Shown in pieces: positions 34,391 through 44,934 of a DNA stretch of 64,000 nt (positions within the stretch are counted from its first letter, which is position 1; every line of letters starts with the position of its first letter). The translations under genes were made by a program, and so were the position numbers. Source of the DNA: Microvelia longipes (taxonomy: Eukaryota; Arthropoda; Insecta; Hemiptera; Veliidae). Below the pieces are notes generated by a model. It made no database searches. It was not told the DNA's origin and saw only the letters and a program-made list of their open reading frames with translations. The stretch lies in the NCBI GenBank assembly GCA_018340805.1, contig JACMZG010001908.1, forward strand, positions 48,422,318-48,486,317, given 5' to 3'.

Positions 34391-35344
34391 TCAATTCGTT
34401 TGTGGTGTTTTCGTCAAGTGTTGTCATTACAAATTTTTAATAGTCACCCACTTTATTAACTAAAAAATAATTAATGTGTTAAAATTATTAAAGTGTTAAT
34501 TGAATTCTGCACGTGTTATTATCATTAATTTTATAATAGCTACTTACTTTAATAACTACAACAAAATTTAATTAAAGTAAGCGAATTCGATAAAAAACCA
34601 AAACAAAAACTGACAGTAAGACCAATACATCCAGATAAGAACTACATACTCACTGACAAGGTGTCACTACTCTTGTACAAAAGACTCAAAGTCGCAGTGC
34701 GTAAGATTTTACACCTACCCTCACAATTAATAAAAGGTGTCACCAAGAATTATTCTCATTTTCGGTAATAGTGCAGTAAATAAAAAGAAATGGTTTAATT
34801 TGTTGCACTAGTGCCGATATAAAACGAATTCTTCTACACCAATCTAAAGACACATTTACAAGCCATGGATAATATAAACATTACGTATAAAACAAATTAT
34901 TTGTAACACATCGTACATAAAGAACCAGTCATTTTTATTGAGAAAAAATAAGATAATGTAGAAAACACATGTAATAACAATATGTAGAAGAACCTAACAA
35001 GAATGTTTTGGTCAGATATAAAACCGGAAATTACATGTTTGAGGATAAAAACAAATACCGAGCTTATATTTGAAGAGTGTCAGTAATATATCACAGATAT
35101 AGAAATGTAATCCAGTTGATATTGAGGTTAGTTGGATGAGTTCAGTAGGAAATAAGGGAGATGAGGGGAAACTTTGAAATCGGATTTCGGTTTCCACTCA
35201 CCACAACACTTTCCACTCACCAGAACACTTTCCGCTTCAGAGTTTCTTTTTACAAAAATATTTTTACTTAACATCACTGACGATCTATATTCACCTAAAA
35301 TCCTAAAGCCATGAACAACTACTAAACCCAAGTTGCTTCTATCC

Positions 35345-35475
35345 TAGTGTAGCCTCGGAATTTTTCTTTATCCCATCGGATTCGCTACGCTCGTTCTCAT
35401 ATAGTAAATGCATCAGTTTCATTCTCAGCGGTCACCCATACAGCACTGACCACCATCAATGCTGCTTAACTTTTT
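35345..35475 (-). repeat. 5S rRNA-derived SINE copy
   Basis: The minus strand starts with AGTTAAGCAGCATTG, then GGTCAGTGCTGTATGGGTGA and CCGCTGAGAATGAAAC, the 5S box A to box C region, followed by 'gagaacgagcgtagcgaatc' and the start of the tail. The middle of the body is deleted relative to 49.2 kb. Confidence 0.85.
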
Positions 35476-35559
35476 GAAATTAACTTAAATTTCATCTCAA
35501 TAAGGTTATTTTCCGATTTTTTGCATTTTTTTTAAAACCGCACACAAATCATTTGGTAA

Positions 35560-35915
35560 AAATTAAACTAATGCTGATAATGAGATGAAGCATGGCACAT
35601 ATGATAGTCTTATAAATAACTAAATGCGTGCAAAATCGGAAACTGATAGAATAATTTTTTAGCGATTTATGATTTATCGAAGTTTTTGGTGAGTCATGAT
35701 TGCGGGTTAATGACGTCATAAAAAATATTTTCCGAATAGCAGCTCTCTAGCTTAAAAACACTAAGAGCTACGATGATAACAGACACATAAACACATACAA
35801 CATTGTGAAAACAATTTAGTAGGTCTTAAAAACACAGATAATTCTGGTGTAATCTCGGTTTTGGATTTTATAGCAAACACTATACTTTTTCCATATACCT
35901 ACAGTATAAATGAGG
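35560..35915 (-). repeat. Dispersed repeat family B copy
   Basis: The minus strand reads 'tatacctacag' reversed into 'ggaaaaagtatagtgtttgc', 'aaatccaaaaccgagatt', 'ttacaccagaattatctg', 'tgtctgttatcatcg', 'tagctctta', then a TGACGTCA site (35711-35718) and 'ttaacccgcaat'. This parallels 55480-55760 over most of its length, making it one of the two best copies. Confidence 0.82.
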
Positions 35916-35939
35916 AAAAGTAAAAATTATCAAATTAGT

Positions 35940-36240
35940 AAAGATTCGAACATGGGTACCCTGTTTGAGAACCTGAACTTTGTGAACTTAGACTGCTCGT
36001 ATCAAATCCGGATTGGTTTCATATAACTCAGAGCCCCCAAAGACATAAACTCTTTTGTCACCTAAAATTTTCAACCTCTATTTTATTGATTTTTTTTTAA
36101 ATTTTGATGATATAGCGAACTAAATTAGAAGCGTCACAACAATCTGGGTTTCAATAAGGATCGCATCGTCTAAGTTGATTTTTAACCAAATTTGAATATT
36201 AAACAGTTTGACACGATTGTCTGTTCACAAGGTTTGTCAG
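35940..36240 (+). repeat. tRNA-like fragment and family C-like segment
   Basis: 'aaagattcgaacatgggtac' is a diverged minus-strand B-box region like that at 31409. The part from 36110 ('gcgtcacaacaatctgggtt', 'caataaggatcgcatcgtc') parallels family C at 31885-31930. Confidence 0.5.
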
Positions 36241-36337
36241 AAAATACAAATCAATTATTTATAATAATTTAATTTATTTATATAATTTATTTCAAATACG
36301 TAATACTATATAAAGTAGCTGCTTTTTATGCACAGAG

Positions 36338-36396
36338 TACGAAACGGTGAGGAAAAGTTCCGAGATACCCAGTACCCGATTTTTTATAAATTAGGA
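36338..36396 (+). repeat. 5S-SINE tail fragment
   Basis: 'aggaaaagttccgagatacc' followed by 'cagtacccgatttttt' matches the SINE tail at 49395-49426. Confidence 0.65.
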
Positions 36397-36889
36397 TCAG
36401 TAATTTTTTAAGGACCAATTAATATTTTTTCAATTAAAACACACTTTTAGAAAAAGCGAACTATTGTTATAAATTAATTGCTATCGGGAAAACAAAACAT
36501 CTTTTCTTTTCAGTCTACACATGAATAGAACGAGGAGGCAACAGATACAATGTTCTACTCTCAACATAACCGCCTACCTAATAAATTGTCTACAAAAAGG
36601 GACCACAAAAAAGATAAAATTGCTCTAGAAAAAAACTCAAGTAACAAATGACTTTATTTTTAGTAACAGTTAAATGATTACTTTTATAGGGCAAAATTCT
36701 AGTGCAAAGCTCCACATGCCAGGCGAATTTCTGTAATATAAACTGTAATATCTTACCATATTTACTCCATTATTATATGTTCTTATCGATGGTTTAAGAA
36801 AAAGTAAAACTCACCTGAAACAGAAAATAAAAGTAAAATTAGACGTAAAAAGTACCAAGTATTATACAAGAAGATAGTCTTATAGCAGA

Positions 36890-37612
36890 ATTCTGTACAG
36901 TGGGATATTAATATATTTGCAAGAAGATTGTAGTACATTCTGATGTACAAGGATATAGTATAACATTCTGAATAAGACAATAACAGTACATTCTGTACAA
37001 GAAGATAGTAGTACATTTTGATATACAAGAAGATAGCAGTACATTCTGTGCAAGAATATAGTGGTACATTTTGATGTACAAGAAGATAGCAGTACATTCT
37101 GTGCAAGAATATAGTAGTACATTTTGATGTACAAGAAGATACTAGTGCTTTCTGTACAAGACAATAGCAGTACATTCTAAACAAGGAGATAGCAGTGCAT
37201 ACTGTACAAGAAGATAGTTTACATTCTGTACAAGAAGATAGTAGTGCATACTGTACAAACAGATAGTAGCACATTCTGAACAAGGAGATAGTAGTGCATA
37301 CTGGTCAAGAAGATAGTTTACATTCAGTACAAGAAGATAGTAGTACATTTAGATGTAAAAGAAGATAGTAGTACATTCTGTGCAAGACAATAGCAGTACA
37401 TTCTGAACAAGGAGGTAGTAGTGCATACTTTATAAGAAGATAGTAGTACATTTAGATGTAAAAGAAGATAGTAGAACATTCTGTACAAGACAATAGCAGT
37501 ACATTCTGTACAAGAAGATAGTAGTACATTTAGATGTAAAAGAAGATAGTAGAACATTCTGTGCAAGACAATAGCAGTACATTCTGAACAAAGAGATAGG
37601 AATACATTAATT
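36890..37612. repeat. Minisatellite, 26/28-bp units, ~27 copies
   Basis: The base unit 'gtacaagaagatagtagtac' plus 'attctg' (26 bp) alternates irregularly with variants 'gcaagacaatagcagtac' and 'gtaaaagaagatagtagtac' plus 'atttagat' (28 bp). It produces several long minus-strand open frames rich in Tyr, Cys and Leu, which I regard as artefacts. Confidence 0.93.
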
Positions 37613-37614
37613 AC

Positions 37615-39515
37615 GGTATAAATAAAGAAAGTAAATACAGAACCATGATAAAAGATCACTTAATGTACTCTGTAATTCCAGTCTGAACCATTTTATAATC
37701 ATATCATCTATAAAATCATTGTTATGATTTGAACAGTTTTAGTCAAGTCAAGAAAGACTTCAGATGTCACGTGTCGGGTTTATGGCTTGAGACGCATACT
37801 TTGAAGATGGGCAACAGGTGCATTGAAGGGGTAAATACCGAAGTGGCACAAGACTGCTTATCACAGTGAAAATCCTAGTCCTTAATACATGTTACTAGTT
37901 TATTTTCAAGTTAATAAGGGTTATAAAAATACTTACGAACTATTTACTTAAAATAAAAATGTTGAAAATATAATTTACAAAAAAAAAATTAGAAAACTAG
38001 AAAAGAATAGTTCCTGTTAAAGGCAAAGAAATCTCATGAGAGTATTGATAAAGATAAAACCGGCGTATTGAAATCAGTACAAAGACAACAATCCAATGTA
38101 ACTTATTCAAATCAGCGACGCTTCCAAATTTGAAATTTGAAATTTTATTTTATATACTCGATGTTTACCACAAACAAGAAAAGAACAACTGTTATAATTC
38201 CCTAGATTGTTATTAAAATTATACGTAGAATTAATTTGAGCAACAGAATCAAACATTTGGTCCTTCGAGCCGGATATTTACAAGTAAATAAATAAAAAAT
38301 TCACTGCAAAAAATATAAAAAACATGACTTAGTATGTTTTAGCATGACTTGGTAGCTTTTTTAAGATATTATAGGAAAATTATTGTGTTTATCCTATAAA
38401 CTTAAACCCGAAACTTCACCTAGGTTATTCTGGTATCGTATGTTGCACTTTAATTTTCAAATTAGACTATGTTTTTTATTAGCTGTTATGCTCAATACAT
38501 ACAACATGTTATCAAATAACATATTAATTTTTATTAATTTTATTAATATGACTGTTAAATAAAAATATAAGTAGGAAATTTTAATTTTATAATTAGTCAG
38601 ATTTAGTTAAGAATAATTGGACCTAATATTAAATTTAGAATGAGTTGGTAGATTTAAAGAGCCAACATTTAAGGGAAGAAGTATAAGTTTCCGTTACAGC
38701 ATTTCATCTGAGCGCAGACTTGAAGCTATTCGTAAAGTCTTATGTATAAGTAAAAATACACCCCGAGGGAATAACATACTAAAAATTCTTTAGCATAAGA
38801 AGACGTTCCCACTAAGGGAGATAAGAAAGAAAAATCTGGTACCTTATATAGGATATAAATCCCAGGCTTAGAATGTGAGAATAAAGAGCCTTTGTTTACG
38901 CTGATCTTTCACATGCAATAAGCATATAGTTTTCTTTCCTTCATATTATAAAGGACAACAGAACATACAACGTATTATAACTATGAAACAAAAGGATTTT
39001 GAACATTTTTTAAGCAAATGGTAGAGTGATAAAAAACAAATTATTTTCAATTTTCATTTAGTACAAAGAATAAGTAAAGCATGCTGGACCTTACTGCAGC
39101 TAACAGAAGACACGCCTCAATACATTTTCTTATATTTTTGTTTCTGAATGTACTTGATATATTTTTCTGCGTTGGCCTTAAACTATTATGCTTATCTTAA
39201 ATCCACAGGAAAATAATTGATGCAAACAAAGACGTCAGACAGGACGAGTAGAGTTACTGTGAGCAACTTGTTACTACTTAGCAAACACAATGTTTGCCTA
39301 CTAGTAGTGAATTGAATAAATGAATTGCCAAAGTAGTATATCAGAATAATAAAATAAGTCTCTCTACTCATGTATTAATTATTTAAAATAAAGCATAACC
39401 GGCTTTCAACCAACTAAAGGTTGAATGTGCCGGTGAGATGTTAGGAAGCTAGGTTTTGTGTCTTTTCTTACTGTTAACTGATATAAGACTCAAGGATTCA
39501 TACTACTTTGAATCC
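37615..39515. other. Unassigned AT-rich DNA
   Basis: A family B fragment ('ggaaaattattgtgttt', 'aaacttcacctaggttatt') lies at about 38370-38440. At 39398-39440 'accggctttcaaccaac' resembles fragments at 50325 and 59350. No coding frame recognised. Confidence 0.45.
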
Positions 39516-39519
39516 TGAT

Positions 39520-39915
39520 AGTAGAAAGGGGAAGCAAGCAAAACCAAACATGTAAGGAAGCAAAGCCAAGCAAACATGTCACCACAATGTATACCTACTT
39601 TGATAAATTAGTGATAGCAGTATGGGGAAGCAACGCCAAACAAACATGTACCACAATGTATACCTACTATTGAAAATTAGTGATAGCAGTAGATGGGAAG
39701 CAACGCAAGCAAACCATGTCACAATGTATACCTAATGAAATTATGATAGCAGTAAGTAGGGAAACGCCAAGCAAACATGTCACCACAATGTATACCTACT
39801 ATTGATAAATTAGTGATAGCAGTAGAGTAGGGAAGCAACGCCAAGCAAACATGTCACCACAATGTATACCTACTATGATAAATTACTGATAGCAGTAAGA
39901 GGGCAAAAGCAAAGC
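39520..39915. repeat. Minisatellite, ~74-bp unit, ~5 copies
   Basis: The unit runs 'gggaagcaacgccaagcaaa', 'catgtcaccacaatgtatac', 'ctactattgataaattag', 'tgatagcagtag'. Individual units carry small deletions, mostly one or two bases. Confidence 0.92.
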
Positions 39916-39919
39916 ATAA

Positions 39920-41045
39920 TTACTGAGGATGACTTGACCAGACTTGCTGGAAGCAAAACCAGGCAGCATAATAATAATATTTTAACAATATTATAATTAC
40001 ATTTATGCTATTTTAAATTATTAAAACGAAATGTTAGTGGTAATTTTTGTGTTTTTTGCACACAATAAACTATGATAAATTTTCAAGTGCTGTTGTTCAC
40101 TTTTTTTGTTTAATGTATGCTATGACATTGGATTGAGAAAATAGTTTCTTTGTTGACTGTGACGGACTAAGATGTTTATTAGGGATCCGCAGTAGTTATT
40201 GTTTATGCAACAAGGGGTCCAAACATGTTATCCCGTATCCTCTCGTATGAGAAAAAGTCACACTCGCAATACAATAAAAACTAGTAATTACTAAAACTAG
40301 GTTTTGAACATTTGTAAGTTTTAGCATTTACCTTTTGATTTGAAACGTGCCAATCAAATACAGAACCCAAGTGACGTAATAGCTTTTTGCCGTGAATCTT
40401 TACTTTTTTAAATATTATGTTTTTTTAATTGCTAATTAAAATGTATAAAATTATTTTTTTTCTGTGAATTACATCATTTCTTATCTCGATTAAGCAAACA
40501 AGACATAAAAAAACATAGGTTAAAATTCATGCATCTTCCACATTGACGGAGAAATCTTGAAACATATGTTAGGGTTAAAACTGAGAGGTCCTGAGAGGTG
40601 ATGTTGTATAAAAGATAAAAACAGGAGATTCATACAGTGGCGTTATTTTAAAATCAAAGTAATAATTTTCAAACGAAATAAAGGTTTTATTTTTACACAT
40701 CTATACAAATTATATGTTTTCATTAATTTAAAAGTAAATAAATAATAATCAAATATACGTTTATTGTACGAATGATTTTAAATAATAAAGCTAATAATAT
40801 TGAGGAGGCAGTTCAAGAGGAAGCAAGAGTGCTCCACTAGAGAAACCAAGAGAGTGCTCCACTGGAGCTTAGTTAATTATGCATTCAAATCAAACGACCC
40901 TTCAAATTTTTTTTGTAGCGAAAATATAAAATACCTACACTGTTATTCATTATAAAAAATCAAATGAAAACAAAGTGATTTTTTATACGAAGAGAAAAAA
41001 TAATTATAAACAGGCAGAGGAAGAAAAAAATAAAAAAGTAAAAAT
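39920..41045. other. AT-rich DNA, nothing recognised
   Basis: A short direct duplication ('gagtgctccactagaga') lies at 40828-40866. No gene recognised. Confidence 0.45.
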
Positions 41046-41149
41046 ATAAAAGAAAAAAATCAATAAAAAATATCGGTATTAAATACTACACAACTGGATA
41101 AATGAATAGAGTATATCATTTTGATACTACCGAGTTTTGCAAAACATGA

Positions 41150-41533
41150 ATAGTTGACACAATATAATTTTGCGAGAGACACCAAGGAAATGTAACAAGC
41201 AAAATGCAATGCTACATCTGGTAACTGTTTCATTATCAATAGTATCAAAATGATATATGTTTTGCTTGCCATGCATGATGGCGGTAAGAGAGCACCGCTC
41301 GTCTCTGGTAAGTACTTCACATTATATTCTTCGGAATTAATTGAAGGTCAGAGTGAGTTCAGGCTCTGTCGGCGCCCTGATGAGTTAGACGTAACGAAAC
41401 AGAGTGGGACATGACATTATGTCGAGCCATCAAGTATGACGAATGTCGAATGATGGAACAGTTCCCAGATGTAGCATTGCATTTTGCTTGTTACATTTCC
41501 TTGGCGTCTCTCGCACAATTATATTGTGTCAAA
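41150..41533. mobile_element. Foldback element carrying a hammerhead ribozyme
   Basis: The left arm (about 41150-41235, read inverted) and the right arm (41448-41533) share ~83 bp with few mismatches: 'ttgacacaatataattttg' pairs with 'aattatattgtgtcaa', and 'ccaaggaaatgtaacaagc' with 'gcttgttacatttccttgg'. The spacer contains the hammerhead core at 41364-41404. A second copy of the right arm lies at 6690-6800. No protein is encoded. Penelope-like elements are known to carry hammerheads in flanking repeats, so this may be a relic of one. Confidence 0.75.
41364..41404 (+). ncRNA. Hammerhead ribozyme core, stem III open
   Basis: All invariant core elements are present in order. Stem III 5' strand CTCTGT (41364-41369) ends with the U of a GUC cleavage triplet, C at 41370. 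A six-base stem I segment GGCGCC (41371-41376) follows, then CUGAUGA (41377-41383). Stem II is GTTA/TAAC with loop GACG (41384-41395), then GAAA (41396-41399), and ACAGAG (41399-41404) closes stem III with six perfect pairs. G10.1-C11.1 is canonical. Stem I is minimal, but GGCGCC is self-complementary, so it could pair between two molecules as proposed for minimal hammerheads of metazoan Penelope-like elements. Confidence 0.8.
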
Positions 41534-42109
41534 TGAATAGAGTATTAACAATTTTTAATTGATGGGTGTATACAGTTCGGAAATAACTTTTTTTTATAAA
41601 ATAAATTTTATAAAAAAGTATATATAGATATTACACCAAGTTTTTATAAGCGCTACTCACAAAATGCTCATTCAGAATATGTTTAAGATGCCTACAATTT
41701 TAGCTTACGCGCTCAGAAAATTATGTTGTTAAGGGAGCGTATTTGCTTAGAAATTCACTTTTGACTATTATTTAAAATTTTTCTAATGGTACTGGAAGCA
41801 GTAACTATTGTGTAGGTTTTAGTAAATTGTACCCAACATTTTGAGCCATTTTGATGAGAATGTTGGCCATGGTTTTTAAATTGAATGAAATTTATTTTTA
41901 TGTAATATAAATAGGGCTGTGTGACGTCACGAGACCAATAGGTAAACATTATGCAGTGGTTTATTACAGAAAGATAGCCTGGTGTAACAATTATGTTTTT
42001 TGATATATTGTATGTTTGTTTTTTTTTTTTTGTTTATAAAAATAAAATAACGATGTTAATTATTTTTCATTCCGTGTCATGGTGTTATAGTATATACACT
42101 GTTTTTGAT

Positions 42110-42342
42110 AGATCGTAAGAGTTAAGCAACATCAAGCGAGGTCAGTGCCTGAATGGGAGATCGCTGGGAATAAAACGAATATTTCTACGTTTTAATATTA
42201 ACGTATTAAATATTAAAAATAACGAATATTAATAATCGACTGTGGACAAGCGAAGCGAGTAACAAATAAAAAAAATAGCGAGCGTAACAAATCCGATGTG
42301 GTAAGGAAAATTTTCCGAGGAACCCCATAACCGAATTTGTTA
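42110..42342 (+). repeat. 5S rRNA-derived SINE copy
   Basis: The head at 42120-42172 (GTTAAGCAACATCAAGCGAG, then GTCAGTGCCTGAATGGG and GATCGCTGGGAA) matches metazoan 5S rRNA from box A through box C, the best match in the window. The body carries 'caagcgaagcgagt' and 'agcgagcgtaac', and the tail 'ttccgaggaacccc' plus 'ataaccgaattt'. A small AT-rich insertion separates head and body. Confidence 0.85.
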
Positions 42343-42344
42343 TA

Positions 42345-43070
42345 TAATTACAACAAGAATGCATGTTTTAGTCTATTTAAGTTCATCAAGCGTATTCATT
42401 ACTCATAATAAATAGTTATTTTAAATAATATACAAAACAGTGCAGTATTATTTAATAACTAAAGTATAAATAAAACATTAAATTTTACAAAACATTATTC
42501 TAAGAAAGGAGTTAAGTTTATTTTTATTTTTTCTCCCCATCGCAACACAAAAACCCAAAAAATAAATCATTTGAATATGAAAATAAGAATAAAGAATTGG
42601 AATTGCAAATACTGTTGATAAAACCTGGCAGACACCCCCTCTCTCTTGAGCTCAATGTGAAACAGTGTATTCCAGGCAAAAATAAGGTGATATGAATCAT
42701 GAATAAGGAATAGAAAAACTTTATACTAATGGTCTAGAGTCTCTTTTAAAAAAATCATTATAAATAAACAGAATCATTTAAAATTTTAAGAAATGTTACT
42801 AATTTACTTCATTATTAGTGATGATTAAAGTTTATTGCAAAACAATGCTCTTATTGTGATAGTTATTTGATTAAGTTAACAAGAAACTTTATTCAATCAA
42901 GACCTGTCCAACTAGAACATTAAAATAGAGAAAATCCAAGATTTTAGACATTTATAAGGTGATTCAATTCGATGTAAACAAACCAAACACATTCGGAGGT
43001 TATAACCTGATCTTTTTATGAATGACCTGTGACGTCATTGCAGGAATCGGTATAGGCGGTCAACATTTAA
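42345..43070. other. AT-rich DNA, nothing recognised
   Basis: A TGACGTCA palindrome lies at 43030-43037. Nothing else recognised. Confidence 0.45.
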
Positions 43071-43074
43071 AATG

Positions 43075-43398
43075 TATGTGATGAAGAAAAATAAGTCACC
43101 TGCGCAGGAACGACTGGACATGTGATGAAGAAAAATATATCATCTGTGCAGGGACGACTGGATAAGTGATGAAGAAAAATATGTCACCTGTGCAGGGACG
43201 ACTGGATAAGTGATGAAGAAAAATATGTCACCTGTACAGGGGCGACTGGACATGTGATGAAAAAAAATATGTCACCTGTGCAGGGACGACTGGATAAGTG
43301 ATGAAGAAAAATAAGTCACTTGTGCAGGAACGACTGGACATGTGATGAAGAAAAATATGTTATCTGTGCAGGGACGACTGGACAGGATATGTAATAAC
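43075..43398. repeat. Minisatellite, 44-bp unit, ~7 copies
   Basis: The unit is 'gtgatgaagaaaaatatgtc' + 'acctgtgcagggacgactgg' + 'acat' (44 bp). A partial unit ('agggacgactggacatgaat') follows at 43420, and an isolated diverged unit sits at 44600-44648 on the far side of the non-LTR remnant. Confidence 0.93.
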
Positions 43399-43450
43399 AA
43401 AAAAGAAATCAGCTGTTAAGGGACGACTGGACATGAATAACAGCATAGGG

Positions 43451-43880
43451 AATATCAATATACATTTTTCATGGGTCAAAAGCCATTAGGGAATTACTGG
43501 TAATTAAGAAACTAACAAACTCACTAAAATAGCTGCTCAAGACACTAATTTAACTTTGATGTATAGTAAGATTCCGGTATCAAGAGTCGAATACATATGT
43601 AGACAAAGAGCCATATCAGAATGGCAACTCGATTGGGAGAGAGCCGACACCCGTAGACTAACTAAAGAATATTCCCCTAATGTGAACTGCAGACTAAAGC
43701 AAGGACCATGGAAAGAAAGCTATTAGGTAACCATGGTTATAACAGGACATGGTAAATTTAAAAGCTATCTTAAAAGGTATAATCTTATGCGATCAAAAAT
43801 TTGTAGTTGTGACCAGACAAGCCAGCAGACGTCTGACAATGTCCTGTTTTCACGCCCTATCTTAGATAGCAAGAGATACC
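43451..43880 (+). pseudogene. Non-LTR retrotransposon RNase H and C-terminal remnant
   Basis: One reading frame, interrupted by stops at 43487, 43505 and 43724, reads a decayed RNase H end: INIHFSWVKSH, then GITGN and KLTKIAAQ, the pattern of the last RNase H motif. It continues with WQLDWERADTRRLTKEYSP and ITGHGKFKSYLKRY (TGHG near 43742) and a Cys-X-Cys. This resembles the end of ORF2 in RNase H-bearing non-LTR clades (I, R1, Loa or Jockey-related). No reverse transcriptase or endonuclease is found upstream, where the minisatellite begins. Dead element. Confidence 0.75.
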
Positions 43881-44159
43881 CCCTATTAACTCCTGGATAA
43901 CGCAAGGAACTTCATGGCCTCCCACAAATAATAGACATTTACTTTTTTATCATATTCTCTAAATATATAAATTTAATAGATTTTAAAAAATTATTTAATT
44001 CTTAAGACATAATTGCTTATGATTATTTTTTTGTTTATATCCAGATTTATATAACTTTCGGTAAACTGATTATAGAATATCAACAAAAAGAAGAAGAAAA
44101 AAAAACAATTTTAAAAATCAAACGTTTTAAGAAAAACAAAACAAAATTAATTATAACAT

Positions 44160-44430
44160 AAAAACTTCGGAGCTGGGATTGTAGGGACAGATGCTAATGC
44201 CCCTGACAACTGTGGGGTCAGTATCTATGTCAAAGGTCTTTTTTTTTGGAGGCGGCCGAAATGGCGGGCTCCGTGACTGGTCTACCCCAGTCAGCGGGTC
44301 TATTGCTCAATAGATTTAGGCTTATTGTCGGCAATTAGATCGCGCGGTTTTAGTGAGAGTAGTGGGGCAATTCCTAGTGGTAGTGAAATGCCTGTCAGTC
44401 CTCACACTCCGGCGGCATCAGCTTTTTCCT
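44160..44430 (+). other. GC-richer segment, possible mobile-element fragment
   Basis: Less AT-rich than its surroundings, with 'gaggcggccgaaatggcggg' near 44250. A frame of about 80 codons at 44325-44567 starts Ser/Pro-rich and ends Lys/Asn-rich in A runs. I do not recognise it. It may be part of the same mosaic as the 43.5-kb remnant. Confidence 0.35.
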
Positions 44431-44599
44431 TTTTTTTTACCTTCCGAAAAAAAAAAAACATAAAAACTAAGAAGATTGAAAATGCAAGTAATGTATGGAT
44501 AAACAGAGCATGCACAGAAAACAGAAATTTCTTTAAAAAAAAAAATGCTAAAGAAATAAATAATTAAAAAAAGACAGAACATATAATGAAAAAAATGAA

Positions 44600-44650
44600 A
44601 AAAATATGTCACCAGTTCAGGAAAGACTGGACAATTGGACATGTGATGAG
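44600..44650 (+). repeat. Isolated 44-bp minisatellite unit
   Basis: 'atatgtcaccagttcagg', 'aaagactggac' and 'gacatgtgatgag' match the unit at 43075-43398 about 1.2 kb away, suggesting the sequence between was inserted into or arose with the array. Confidence 0.7.
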
Positions 44651-44834
44651 TAACGGTAGCGAATTTTAAGGAAATAATCAGCTGTTGCTGAAACTTGTCC
44701 AGTTGCGCCGTTATATCAAGGAGGCTGTGGATTTTTGCGTCCGCGCTTTATAGGCTACAACAACATTAATGTATAAGTCCAAAAAGTTAGTAAAGAAATA
44801 CGTCTCTCCACCAATAATTATTTTTTATATTAAA

Positions 44835-44930
44835 AAGCTAGCTTTCGGCTGCATAGCCATCATCAGTCTAGACGAGTGTTTGGTAGCATGAAGTACCGAT
44901 GTCAGAAGTTACCAGCACACTCCACAATGC
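44835..44930 (-). repeat. Dispersed repeat family G with GAAA module
   Basis: The block at 44870-44926 duplicates 2025-2095. Next to it, on the minus strand, CTGATGA (44860-44866) is followed by a hairpin (GGCT, loop, AGCC) and GAAA (44843-44846), then GCTAGC. Confidence 0.7.
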
Positions 44931-44934
44931 AGCC

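Noticed and set aside
36783..37659. Several Tyr/Cys/Leu-rich minus-strand frames up to 166 codons
   Set aside because: They translate the 26/28-bp minisatellite. Length comes from absence of stops in the unit, not coding selection.
42110..42175. Functional 5S rRNA gene
   Set aside because: Only the promoter half of 5S is present, and it leads into a SINE body rather than the 5S 3' end.
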